Shown here: piece after piece, positions 34,212 to 42,689 of the stretch
Numbering within the stretch: the first letter of the stretch is position 1
Layout: every line of letters begins with the position of its first letter
NCBI RefSeq assembly: GCF_018861905.1
Contig: NZ_JAHLDU010000024.1
Span: forward strand, 1 to 50,743
Source: Clostridium sp. DSM 17811
GTDB lineage: Bacteria; Bacillota; Clostridia; Clostridiales; Clostridiaceae
DNA: 50,743 bases
Reading direction: 5' to 3'
The notes under the pieces: model-generated
What the model was told of the DNA's origin: nothing
The model's database searches: none
Seen by the model: the letters and a program-made list of their open reading frames with translations, nothing else
Position numbers and translations under genes: made by a program

Positions 34212-35159
34212 ATGAGAACAAAAGGAAATAAAATATCCATTATTGGAGCTGGATTTGTAGGGTCAACTACTGCATTTGCTCTAATGAATGGAGGACTTGC
34301 AACTGAAATTGTAATTGTAGATATAAATAAGAATAAAGCTGAGGGCGAGGCAATGGATTTATCGCATGGTGTTTCCTTCGTAAGGCCAATAGAGATAACT
34401 TCAGGAGAATATTCGGATACAAAAGATTCAGATATAGTAATTATTACAGCGGGGGTTGGTCAAAAGCCAGGTGAAACAAGGCTTGATTGTATTTCTAAAA
34501 ATTTAAAAATATTTCAAAGCATAGTCCCGGAAGTTGTAAAATTTAGCCCAAATTCTATATTATTAGTAGTGTCAAACCCTGTTGATATATTGACTTATAT
34601 AACTTATAAGTTATCAGGTTTTCCAAGTAATAGAGTAATTGGTTCTGGTACTGTACTTGACACATCAAGATTTAAATACTTGCTTAGTAAGCATTTTGAA
34701 ATTGATGCAAGAAATATTCATACCTACATAATGGGTGAACATGGGGATTCGGAAATTGCAGCATGGAGTATAACTAGTATTGCAGGTATGGATGTTGATG
34801 AGTTTTGTTCTACATGTCCTAATAAATGTGATGGAGAGCTGAAGTATAATATATATAAGGAAGTAAAGGAAGCGGCTTATACTATTATCCAAAAGAAGGG
34901 TGCAACTTATTATGCTGTTGCCCTAGCTATTAAAAGGATAGTTGAAGCAATATTAAGTAATGAGAATTCTATTCTTACGGTATCATCTCTATTAAAAGGT
35001 GAATACGGAATTGATGACATTTATATGGGAGTGCCAACAGTTGTAGGTAGAGAGGGAGTAAAAAAAATATTAGAGGTTAGACTTAGTGAGGAAGAGAATA
35101 AAGAGCTTTTGGAATCTTCGAAGGTACTTAAGGAAGTTATAAAAGACTCAAAAATATAA
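34212..35159 (+). CDS. ldh: L-lactate dehydrogenase
   Basis: A 315-residue NAD-dependent enzyme that reduces pyruvate to L-lactate. Motifs: NAD loop [12 protein letters not shown], the substrate loop GQKPGETR where Gln marks lactate rather than malate dehydrogenase, VSNPVD, DTSRF with the Arg that binds the carboxylate, and active-site GEHGDSE (His). ATG 34212 after AAAGGGAG; the in-frame ATG at 34185 lacks an RBS. It is monocistronic with a terminator at 35195. Confidence 0.96.
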   Translation: MRTKGNKISIIGAGFVGSTTAFALMNGGLATEIVIVDINKNKAEGEAMDLSHGVSFVRPIEITSGEYSDTKDSDIVIITAGVGQKPGETRLDCISKNLKIFQSIVPEVVKFSPNSILLVVSNPVDILTYITYKLSGFPSNRVIGSGTVLDTSRFKYLLSKHFEIDARNIHTYIMGEHGDSEIAAWSITSIAGMDVDEFCSTCPNKCDGELKYNIYKEVKEAAYTIIQKKGATYYAVALAIKRIVEAILSNENSILTVSSLLKGEYGIDDIYMGVPTVVGREGVKKILEVRLSEEENKELLESSKVLKEVIKDSKI

Positions 35160-35194
35160 GACTAAATGTAAGTTATAACTGACATCTAGTTAAA

Positions 35195-35248
35195 AACGTC
35201 ATATAAATATTAACTTAAAAGAAGTGATATTTATATGGCGTTATTTTT
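35195..35248 (+). terminator. Terminator after ldh
   Basis: 16-bp stem AACGTCATATAAATAT / ATATTTATATGGCGTT (one G-U) and then ATTTTTG. Confidence 0.85.
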
Positions 35249-35631
35249 GTTAACTCTTATATAAAAAATTATAACAACATTTAATAAGTGTTATATATTT
35301 TAAAAATGGGAAAATTATTATTCGAATAAAAGAAAATATACATTGAATTTATAAAAAAATATGATATAATATTAAATATAACACAACTGACATACAAGTA
35401 TATTAGAATGGTAGTGTGACGATTGCTAATGAAATGGAAAGAAAACCTTATTAAATTTACTTGTTGTAAAAGTAGAATTATTTTTTAAATTAACGTGTAA
35501 ACGATATCTATAATGGGTTGAATATAGGATAGTAATAATAGTGGTATTTAAATATATAGTCGGATTAAACAATTGGCGACTATGCAATATCGTTGAAAAA
35601 AAATTAACGAATAGAGAGGATGATAATAGAA
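35249..35631 (+). promoter_or_regulatory. Upstream region of the fructuronate-reductase gene, with promoter
   Basis: This 380-nt AT-rich stretch holds no credible ORF. It has an extended -10 promoter, TGATATAAT at 35362-35370 with TTGAAT 15 nt further upstream, and then a leader of about 250 nt containing a cre-like site. No known riboswitch was recognised in the leader. Confidence 0.5.
35496..35509 (+). promoter_or_regulatory. cre-like CcpA site in the fructuronate-reductase leader
   Basis: TGTAAACGATATCT matches 13 of 14 positions of the cre consensus TGWAANCGNTNWCA, with the central CG intact. It lies downstream of the probable promoter, so CcpA would act as a roadblock. Confidence 0.65.
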
Positions 35632-37233
35632 ATGGAAAAATTAGAGTTAAGTAAGTTAAATATAAAAAAAGATGAATTATGGAAAAAAGCAGGAATAGAA
35701 CTTCCCAAATTTGATTGTGATAAGATGTCAGATTTAACAACAGAAAATCCTACATGGGTGCATTTTGGAGCAGGAAACATATTTCGTGGATTTATTGCAA
35801 CTTTGCAACAAACGTTATTAAATAATGGAATTGCAGATACGGGTATTGTTGCAGTTGAGGGATATGATTATGAAATTATAGATAAAATTTATACTCCTTA
35901 TGATAATCTAAGTTTACTTGTAACTATGAAACCGGATGGAAGTTTAGATAAAAAAGTCATTGGAAGTATAGGTGAAAGTTTAGGGTGTGATTATTCAAGG
36001 GAAGATGAATGGGAACGTCTACAAAAAATATTCAAAAAACCATCTTTAAGTATGGTAAGTTTCACTATAACAGAAAAAGGGTATAGTTTAAAAAACATTT
36101 CAGATAAAGATGTAGAAGATGGACTAAAACATCCGAGGAGCGTTATAGCTAAAGTTGCATCTCTCATGCATGAAAGGTATAAAAGTGGCGAATTGCCTAT
36201 TGCACTTGTAAGTATGGATAACTGTTCACATAATGGTGAAAAACTCTATAAAGCAATAAATACAATTGTAGAAAAATGGGCTAACAATGGTTTGGTTGAG
36301 AAAAACTTTCTAAAGTATATCAATAATCCAGATAAAGTATCATTTCCATGGAGCATGATAGACAAAATTACACCAAGGCCCTCGGATAGTGTTAAAAAAA
36401 CATTGAATTTATCTGGGTTCGATAGTACCGATATAGTTATTACAAAAGGTAATACTTATATTGCACCTTTCGTTAATGCAGAAGGACCACAATATCTTGT
36501 ATTAGAAGATAGTTTTCCAAATGGACGGATGCCACTTGAAAAGGCTGGTGTATTTTTCACTGATAGAGAAACTGTGGAAAGGGTAGAAAAAATGAAGGTG
36601 TGTACTTGCTTAAATCCACTTCATACAACGCTTGCGATTTTCGGATGTTTACTTGGATTTAATCTTATTGCAGATGAAATGAAAGATCCAGCTTTAAAGA
36701 AGCTAGTGGAGAATATTGGATATATTGAAGGGATGCCAGTGGTTGTTGATCCTAAAATATTTAATCCAAAAGATTTCATTAAAGAAGTAATTGAGGTAAG
36801 ACTTCCCAATCCATATATACCAGATACTCCACAAAGGATAGTATCAGATACTTCTCAAAAAATTGGAATAAGATTTGGCGAAACAATTAAGTCTTATATG
36901 CAAAGAGAAGATTTAGAACCCAAAAATCTTAAATATATTCCTCTTGCTATTGCTGGCTGGTGCAGGTATTTGATGGCAATAGACGATAATGGTGAGAAAA
37001 TGGAGTTGAGCCCAGATCCATTATTAACTACACTTAAAACTTATGTTTCAGACATTAAGTTAAATAGGTCGGAAAAAGTAGGTAATAAATTAAAACTTAT
37101 ACTTTCTAATGAAGAAATATTTGGGGTTAATCTATATAATGTAGGACTTGGAGAAAAAGTAGAAAACTATTTCAATGAAATGATAAAAAGTACAGGTTCT
37201 GTAAGGTTAACACTTGAAAAATACGTGGATTAA
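35632..37233 (+). CDS. uxuB: Mannitol-dehydrogenase-family enzyme, probable fructuronate reductase
   Basis: A 533-residue polyol-dehydrogenase-family protein: NAD-binding VHFGAGNIFRGF, the domain linker region DKITPRPSD, and the catalytic stretch with LNPLHTTLAIFGCLL. Length and the N-terminal LSKLNIKKDELWKKAGI extension fit UxuB-type fructuronate reductases (D-fructuronate to D-mannonate with NADH) rather than mannitol-1-phosphate dehydrogenase. Tagaturonate reductase is the alternative. ATG 35632; the ATG at 35620 overlaps the GAGAGGA RBS. No other hexuronate gene is nearby, which is unusual. Confidence 0.8.
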   Translation: MEKLELSKLNIKKDELWKKAGIELPKFDCDKMSDLTTENPTWVHFGAGNIFRGFIATLQQTLLNNGIADTGIVAVEGYDYEIIDKIYTPYDNLSLLVTMKPDGSLDKKVIGSIGESLGCDYSREDEWERLQKIFKKPSLSMVSFTITEKGYSLKNISDKDVEDGLKHPRSVIAKVASLMHERYKSGELPIALVSMDNCSHNGEKLYKAINTIVEKWANNGLVEKNFLKYINNPDKVSFPWSMIDKITPRPSDSVKKTLNLSGFDSTDIVITKGNTYIAPFVNAEGPQYLVLEDSFPNGRMPLEKAGVFFTDRETVERVEKMKVCTCLNPLHTTLAIFGCLLGFNLIADEMKDPALKKLVENIGYIEGMPVVVDPKIFNPKDFIKEVIEVRLPNPYIPDTPQRIVSDTSQKIGIRFGETIKSYMQREDLEPKNLKYIPLAIAGWCRYLMAIDDNGEKMELSPDPLLTTLKTYVSDIKLNRSEKVGNKLKLILSNEEIFGVNLYNVGLGEKVENYFNEMIKSTGSVRLTLEKYVD

Positions 37234-37252
37234 TTAAGAAAATATAATATAG

Positions 37253-37292
37253 TGAGCCATTATCAATAATCTGATAGTGGTTCATTTTATTT
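37253..37292 (+). terminator. Terminator after uxuB
   Basis: 13-bp stem TGAGCCATTATCA / TGATAGTGGTTCA with two G-U pairs, then TTTTATTTG. Confidence 0.8.
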
Positions 37293-37392
37293 GATATAAA
37301 ACAAAATAAAATATTTATAGGTTGTCTTTAGTATAATAATACATCATAAGGACATAATTTAAGTCAAATACTCTGAAAGGAATGGTGACCTT

Positions 37393-38166
37393 ATGATCTT
37401 TAATCAAGTAGAAATATGTGGGGTAAATATTTCAAAATTACCGGTATTAGATGAAAAACAAATGCAGGAGTTACTATTTAGGATACAAAATGGAGAATAT
37501 GAATGTAGAGAGAAATTTATTGAAGGAAATCTTAAATTAGTGTTAAGTGTGATAAAGCATTTTAGCAACAGAGGTGAAAAGGTAGAAAAATTATTTCATG
37601 TAGGTTGTATTGGTTTAATGAAGTCGATTGATAATTACGATCTAAGCCGAGACGCTAGGTTTTCAATATATGCAGTTTCAATGATAATCGAAGAAATAAG
37701 AAGGTATTTAAACCATAATAATTCAATAAGATTAAGCGAATATTTAAAAGATATTGCATATAAGGTATTACAAGTTAGAGACAGATTAGCGAAACAAGAC
37801 AATATAGAGCCTACTATATCTAAAATAGCCAAGGAACTTGAATTAACTAGTGAGGACATAGTATTAGCTTTAGATACTATTCAAGAGCCTATATCGTTAA
37901 TTGAACCAATTTATTATCAGGACGTGGATGAAATTTGCGAAATGAATAAAAAACAAGACAACAAAAACTTAGAGGATAGTTTTCCAAATAACATATCAAT
38001 TAGAGAATCAATGAAAAAATTAAATGCTAGGGAAAAATTAATTGTAAATTTAAGGTTTGTTAATGGAAAAACTCAAATGGAAGCGGCGAGTGAAGTAGGC
38101 ATATCAAAAGAGCAAGTAGCTATGATAGAAAAAAACGCATTAAAACATCTGAGAAGGCATGTATAG
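37393..38166 (+). CDS. Diverged sigma-G-like sporulation sigma factor
   Basis: A 257-residue sigma-70-family protein of the SigF/SigG/SigB class. It opens with the signature of sigma G (VEICGVNISKLPVLDEKQMQELL, then GNLKLVLSVIKHFSNRGE) and has the same length. Several usually fixed positions are changed: RFSTYAVPMIIGEIRRYLRDN of typical SigG reads RFSIYAVSMIIEEIRRYLNHN here, and the region 4.2 recognition helix has ISKEQVAMIEKNAL instead of ISQAQVSRLEK. It is not beside spoIIGA-sigE, where clostridial sigG normally sits. Most likely it is a second, specialised SigG paralogue with altered promoter choice. RBS AAAGGAATGG precedes the ATG. Confidence 0.85.
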   Translation: MIFNQVEICGVNISKLPVLDEKQMQELLFRIQNGEYECREKFIEGNLKLVLSVIKHFSNRGEKVEKLFHVGCIGLMKSIDNYDLSRDARFSIYAVSMIIEEIRRYLNHNNSIRLSEYLKDIAYKVLQVRDRLAKQDNIEPTISKIAKELELTSEDIVLALDTIQEPISLIEPIYYQDVDEICEMNKKQDNKNLEDSFPNNISIRESMKKLNAREKLIVNLRFVNGKTQMEAASEVGISKEQVAMIEKNALKHLRRHV

Positions 38167-38278
38167 GATTTTCTTTGAAAATCCTATTTTAAATAGGTCA
38201 TTTTGTATAAATACTTTATTTTTAAGGCAAACAGTAGTAGTATTAGTTATAAAAATTTATACTCTAGGAGGCATATAT

Positions 38279-39238
38279 ATGGTAAACACAGTATTTTTAA
38301 ATTTAGCAAAACTTAACTTTGACAATAAACTAGATTTTTCGTCGATAACTAAACTGAGCACTTTCACAAAATATGATGAAAATATAAATGAAAAAATTTT
38401 AGAGCGAGTTAAAGGCCAAACTATTATAATTACGAAGGAATTACCTTTGAGTGGTAAATTAATATCAGAGTTCCCGTCCTCTGTTAAACTTATATGCGAA
38501 GCTGGGACAGGCTATAACAATATTGATATTGCTTGCGCAAGAAAAAAAGGTATTACAGTTTGCAATGTTCCAAGCTATAGCACACAAGCAGTTGCAAATC
38601 TAGTAATTACCTACATATTAAATTTTAGTTCTTCATTAATACAACAACAAATTATGCTCAAAGAAAAAAACTTCGATAATTTTAATAAACATTTACAGTT
38701 GCCACATTTTGAACTTCAAAACAAAACACTTGGAGTCATCGGTGGATATGGTGCTATTGGACGTGAGGTTATAAAAATTGCCTTAGCAATAGGGATGAAT
38801 ATTATTATATATAGTCGATCAGAGCAATCATGGGAGAATCCAAATGTACACTTTGCTTCACTTGAAGAATTGCTCAAACAGAGTGATTTTGTATCGATTA
38901 ACTGCCCTTTAACAAAAGATACATTACACCTAATTAATAAGGATAGGCTTAAGTTAATGAAGTCTTCGGCCTTTATAATAAACACATCAAGGGGATCAAT
39001 AATAAAAGAAACTGATTTAATAAAATCTCTGCAAAATGGTGATATTGCAGGAGCTGCGCTAGATGTTCAGGACCCTGAGCCACCAGAAATTAATAATCCC
39101 TTGTTTGATATGGAAAATGTAATTTTAACTCCACATATAGGGTGGAGACGTTTTGAGTCTAGGCAAAGATTGATTGAACTCATGGCGGGTAATATAGAAT
39201 CATTTATAAAGGGAAAACCAATTAATGTTGTAAATTAA
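38279..39238 (+). CDS. D-2-hydroxyacid dehydrogenase, probable glycerate dehydrogenase/hydroxypyruvate reductase
   Basis: A 319-residue NAD(P)-dependent dehydrogenase: catalytic Arg region INTSRGSII, dinucleotide loop GVIGGYGAIGREV, the Glu in DPEPPE and the catalytic His in TPHIGWRRFESR. The HIxW context is typical of glycerate dehydrogenase (HprA) rather than SerA, and there is no ACT domain. ATG 38279 follows CTAGGAGG; the longer in-frame reading from 38159 overlaps the sigma-factor gene and has no RBS. It follows that gene by about 110 nt. Confidence 0.9.
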   Translation: MVNTVFLNLAKLNFDNKLDFSSITKLSTFTKYDENINEKILERVKGQTIIITKELPLSGKLISEFPSSVKLICEAGTGYNNIDIACARKKGITVCNVPSYSTQAVANLVITYILNFSSSLIQQQIMLKEKNFDNFNKHLQLPHFELQNKTLGVIGGYGAIGREVIKIALAIGMNIIIYSRSEQSWENPNVHFASLEELLKQSDFVSINCPLTKDTLHLINKDRLKLMKSSAFIINTSRGSIIKETDLIKSLQNGDIAGAALDVQDPEPPEINNPLFDMENVILTPHIGWRRFESRQRLIELMAGNIESFIKGKPINVVN

Positions 39239-39245
39239 AAATGAC

Positions 39246-39292
39246 ATATAAAGGCTGACATCATTTTTACGGTGTCAGCCTTTATATTTATA
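39246..39292. terminator. Bidirectional terminator between convergent genes
   Basis: 15-bp stem ATATAAAGGCTGACA / TGTCAGCCTTTATAT. T-rich on the right and A-rich on the left, so it can serve both the dehydrogenase and the reverse-strand small gene. Confidence 0.88.
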
Positions 39293-39294
39293 GA

Positions 39295-39471
39295 TTAATG
39301 AAAATTATTTTCTTTTGTGATGTTATTAGTTACAAATTCCTCTAATACACTCATTATTTGTCCTTTGCTTAATGTGTTATACCAATCCATTCTTTCGACG
39401 CAAGTTGAGTCCATCATATCTTTATTGTAAAAATTATCGCCTTTTTTAATCCTTATAAATATCTGCTTCAT
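39295..39471 (-). CDS. Small 58-residue protein of unknown function
   Basis: A short reverse-strand ORF with an excellent RBS (AGGAGG, seven nt before ATG 39471) and a strong terminator just after its stop, so it is very likely expressed. The protein starts MKQIFIRIKKGDNFYNKDMM, is charged and soluble, has one Cys and no signal peptide or membrane helix. I do not recognise it. Upstream on the minus strand CATAATA (39500-39506) fits the -10 of sigma F/G promoters, but no good -35 accompanies it, so sporulation expression is only a guess. Confidence 0.7.
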   Translation of the reverse strand: MKQIFIRIKKGDNFYNKDMMDSTCVERMDWYNTLSKGQIMSVLEEFVTNNITKENNFH

Positions 39472-39735
39472 TGTTATCCTCCTACTAAAATAATTAATTT
39501 ATTATGGGTGCATAAATTTTTTTATAAAGTTCTTTTTATTTCAAATATGCCCATTTTAAAATATCTTATTCTTAGTTAGGATAATAAAACAATAAAACAA
39601 TAAAATTATTAATTTGTTTAGTAACTCTATATCATTCATTATGACACCTCTTAATTTTATTACATGATATACTTAAGCAATTGACAAATATAAAAATGTT
39701 GCGCAAAATATAATAAATAAGCGGGGGTGAAAACA

Positions 39736-41766
39736 TTGAAATCTATAGGAATTGTTACAAACACTAATTCTCAAGTTGCAATATTTCTAAAAAAAAATAT
39801 TGAAGAAATATATAAGGATTTCGTTATAATAAATAGCTATTTTTTAGATGAATTAATAAATAAGGATGAAATAACTGACGATGTTGTATTAGTTATGTTG
39901 CATGAGAAGGCATTAGAAATAGAGAAATATGTTAAAAATAGAGAAAACATAATAGTTATTGCTAGAACTATTAAGGAAAATGAGGTATATAAAATATTTA
40001 ACATTCAAAAGGGAAGAAATGTTCTTGTGGTTAATGATAATAAAGAAACAACATTAGAAACAGTATCATTACTTTATAGAATAGGTGTAAATAATATCCA
40101 TTTAATACCTTTTGATAAAGCAAAAAATTATGAAGATATTAAATGTGCAATAACACCAGGGGAATCTCATAGGGTACCAGAATACATTGAAAAAATTATA
40201 GATATTGGTAATAGATGCATTGATGTATCTATATTTATTAATATAATTTATAAATTAAAGCTAAATAGCAAGCTGATAAATACTAGACTATTCAAGTATT
40301 CTAAGGAAATTGTAAATTTAGACAGCGGCATTAATGAAAAGTATAGGGAACTCTCTGTAAAGAATAAAGAACTAGACACCGTTATAAATATGTCTAGAGA
40401 AGGAATCCTTCTCATAGATACAGAAAATATAATTGTTTTTTATAATAAAGCCTTTGAAAAAATATTTAATCTTAGAGGCAATCATATAAATTGTAATATG
40501 AGAGATATTTTAGATGAAAACTTAGCAGATATTCTTAAAAAAGAACTTGTGAAGAATGAATTAGTGGAGTTTAAAGATAAGTTTTTAGTTATAAATAAGG
40601 AGATCATTGATTATTATGGAGAGAAGAAAGCCTGCTATATTAATGTAAATGAAGTTACGTACTTAAAGCAACTAGAAGAAAATTTGTCTGATAAGTTAAA
40701 AACCAAAGGTCTAATAGCTAGATATGATTTTAATTGCATTAAAACAAATTCAAGCGTTATGCTGGAATGCATTACTTTGGGTACTAAGATTGCAGGCTCA
40801 GACTTGACAGTACTTGTTACTGGGGAGAGCGGAACAGGAAAGGAACTCTTTGTTCAATCAATCCATAGTTCGTCTCATAGAAAGAATAGACCATTTGTTG
40901 CTATTAACTGTGCTGCCGTTCCAGAAAGCTTGCTTGAAAGTGAACTGTTTGGATATGACGCTGGTTCTTTTACCGGAGCACTGAAGAATGGGAAAGCAGG
41001 TTTATTTGAACAAGCAAATAATGGCACCATCTTTTTAGATGAGATTGGCGACATGCCCCTTTCACTTCAGGCAAGATTACTTAGAGTGCTTCAAGAAAGA
41101 CAAATTATGAGAATTGGTTCTCAAAAGATAATAAATATTAATATAAGAGTTATTGCTGCAACTAACAAGAATTTAATTAAGTTAATAGAGCAAGGGAAAT
41201 TTAGGGAAGATCTCTTCTATAGAATTAATGTTCTCCCTATTAATATCCCTCCAGTTAGAGACAGAAAAGAAGACATAATAGCTTTAATAAATTATTTCAT
41301 TGGAGAAGAAAAAAACATACAACTTTCAGATGAAGTAACAAATATATTTTTAAGCTATCCTTGGCCAGGTAATATAAGGGAAATACAAAATGTAGCTTCA
41401 TATATTGCACTAATGAGCGATTCAGTAGTAAAAACAGAAAATTTGCCCTATTACATAGTTAATTATGGCTTAGATTTTAGCAAAGAGCTTTCATTTCTTG
41501 AAAGTAAAAATAGTCTTCTAAATGCTATAGAAGTTCTAAAAATTATAAAAAAACAAAATAGTTTAAATTTAGGAGTTGGAAGATGTAGCATTGAAGAAAG
41601 CTTAAAATTAAAAAATATAATTTTAAGTGAAGCAGAAGTAAGAAGGATTATGAGTATTTTGAATAAATTAGCAATAATATCTTCAAGCAGAGGCAGAACG
41701 GGTAGTAAAATAACAATAAAAGGGAATACTTTTTTAAATTGGGTGATTAATAGGTTAACTATATAA
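39736..41766 (+). CDS. Sigma-54-dependent transcriptional activator (PrpR-like N-terminus, PAS, AAA+)
   Basis: A 676-residue enhancer-binding protein. Residues 1-195 resemble the PrpR_N sensor region; a PAS domain follows (about 215-320, with [22 protein letters not shown]). The AAA+ sigma-54 interaction domain has Walker A GESGTGKE, a GSFTGA loop in place of the usual GAFTGA, Walker [11 protein letters not shown] and the [13 protein letters not shown] segment. The C-terminus lacks a typical Fis-type helix-turn-helix and looks winged-helix-like ([18 protein letters not shown]...GSKITIKG). TTG 39736 is nine nt after GGGGG; GTG 39727 abuts the RBS. A -24/-12 promoter and an amino-acid catabolic operon follow, as for the CdsR regulator of cysteine degradation in C. 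difficile. Confidence 0.93.
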   Translation: MKSIGIVTNTNSQVAIFLKKNIEEIYKDFVIINSYFLDELINKDEITDDVVLVMLHEKALEIEKYVKNRENIIVIARTIKENEVYKIFNIQKGRNVLVVNDNKETTLETVSLLYRIGVNNIHLIPFDKAKNYEDIKCAITPGESHRVPEYIEKIIDIGNRCIDVSIFINIIYKLKLNSKLINTRLFKYSKEIVNLDSGINEKYRELSVKNKELDTVINMSREGILLIDTENIIVFYNKAFEKIFNLRGNHINCNMRDILDENLADILKKELVKNELVEFKDKFLVINKEIIDYYGEKKACYINVNEVTYLKQLEENLSDKLKTKGLIARYDFNCIKTNSSVMLECITLGTKIAGSDLTVLVTGESGTGKELFVQSIHSSSHRKNRPFVAINCAAVPESLLESELFGYDAGSFTGALKNGKAGLFEQANNGTIFLDEIGDMPLSLQARLLRVLQERQIMRIGSQKIININIRVIAATNKNLIKLIEQGKFREDLFYRINVLPINIPPVRDRKEDIIALINYFIGEEKNIQLSDEVTNIFLSYPWPGNIREIQNVASYIALMSDSVVKTENLPYYIVNYGLDFSKELSFLESKNSLLNAIEVLKIIKKQNSLNLGVGRCSIEESLKLKNIILSEAEVRRIMSILNKLAIISSSRGRTGSKITIKGNTFLNWVINRLTI

Positions 41767-41814
41767 CCTATTAATCCTATAAAACATCCCTAAACTTAAT
41801 ATCTATATAGAAAA

Positions 41815-41828
41815 TGAATTACAATTCA
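41815..41828 (+). promoter_or_regulatory. Candidate activator binding palindrome upstream of the -24/-12 promoter
   Basis: TGAATTACAATTCA is a 14-bp inverted repeat about 80-90 bp before the -24 element, the usual distance for an enhancer-binding-protein site. AT-rich DNA yields such palindromes by chance, so support is limited. Confidence 0.35.
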
Positions 41829-41904
41829 ATTTTTTTTTATAAAAATGGTGAATTTAACTACAAGGTACATTAAAATAAATAATAATTAATGTTTTACTTA
41901 TGTG

Positions 41905-41920
41905 TGGCATAGAACTTGCT
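41905..41920 (+). promoter_or_regulatory. Sigma-54 (-24/-12) promoter
   Basis: TGGCATAGAACTTGCT matches TGGCACGNNNNTTGCW with invariant GG at -24 and GC at -12 and the exact 16-nt layout. It lies 31 bp before the gamma-glutamyl hydrolase start and just downstream of a sigma-54 activator gene. Confidence 0.92.
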
Positions 41921-41951
41921 AGTATAGTTTTATAGAATGGAGGTGAGTTTA

Positions 41952-42686
41952 ATGAAAAAACCTATTATTGGAATACTCGGAAATTTACTCATTATGGAAA
42001 ACGGCATGTTCCCAGGCATAGAGAAATCCTATGTAAACAATGACTATATTGAATCTGTACTTTTAGCTGGCGGAGTACCTCTTATTATACCTGTTAATAG
42101 TGATGAGGATGTTATTAGAACCCAAATAGATTTGAGTGATGGGATAATTATTTCTGGTGGGTATGATGTTAATCCTATAGAATATGGAGAGGAACCATCT
42201 CAAAAATCTGGTTTTATTTATCCAAAGGTAGATGAATTTTATTTAAAGGCTGTAAAATATGCTATTGATAATGGTAAATCAGTACTTGGAATTTGTAAAG
42301 GCATACAAATATTAAATGTGCTTTATGGCGGGACTATTTACCAAGACTTATCTGAGCTAGATGGATGTTATATAAAGCATATGCAGAGTTCAAAACGAGA
42401 TGTACCAACGCATTCTGTTTATATTAAGGAAGATTCTATTTTAGTTAATATTTTAGGTGATAAAGTATTAACCAATAGTTTTCATCATCAATGCTTAAAG
42501 AACGTTGGACATGGATTTAAGGTTACTGGCACTTCAAAAGATGGTGTAATTGAAGCTATAGAAGGTGACCAAGCTCCCTTTGTGTTAGGCGTACAATGGC
42601 ATCCTGAAATGATGATGAAAAGTTCACAAGCAATGCTTAACATATTTAAGGAATTAGTAAAAGAATCAAAGAAAGGGAGGCTATAA
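41952..42686 (+). CDS. Gamma-glutamyl-gamma-aminobutyrate hydrolase family protein (PuuD-like)
   Basis: A 244-residue class I glutamine-amidotransferase-like hydrolase (peptidase C26). The nucleophile is in LGICKGIQILNVLYGG, and the catalytic His-Glu pair is in GVQWHPEMM. Such enzymes cleave gamma-glutamyl amides, for example gamma-Glu-GABA in putrescine breakdown. ATG 41952 after GGAGGTGAG; ATG 41937 overlaps the RBS. First gene behind the sigma-54 promoter; a permease begins three nt after its stop. The neighbours suggest a gamma-glutamyl-amino-acid substrate, not specifically GABA. Confidence 0.9.
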   Translation: MKKPIIGILGNLLIMENGMFPGIEKSYVNNDYIESVLLAGGVPLIIPVNSDEDVIRTQIDLSDGIIISGGYDVNPIEYGEEPSQKSGFIYPKVDEFYLKAVKYAIDNGKSVLGICKGIQILNVLYGGTIYQDLSELDGCYIKHMQSSKRDVPTHSVYIKEDSILVNILGDKVLTNSFHHQCLKNVGHGFKVTGTSKDGVIEAIEGDQAPFVLGVQWHPEMMMKSSQAMLNIFKELVKESKKGRL

Positions 42687-42689
42687 AAA

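Noticed and set aside
39681-39714. Housekeeping promoter of the sigma-54 activator (TTGACA and TATAAT)
   Set aside because: The two elements are 22 bp apart, too far for a standard promoter; the region may still contain the promoter, but the pair was not called.
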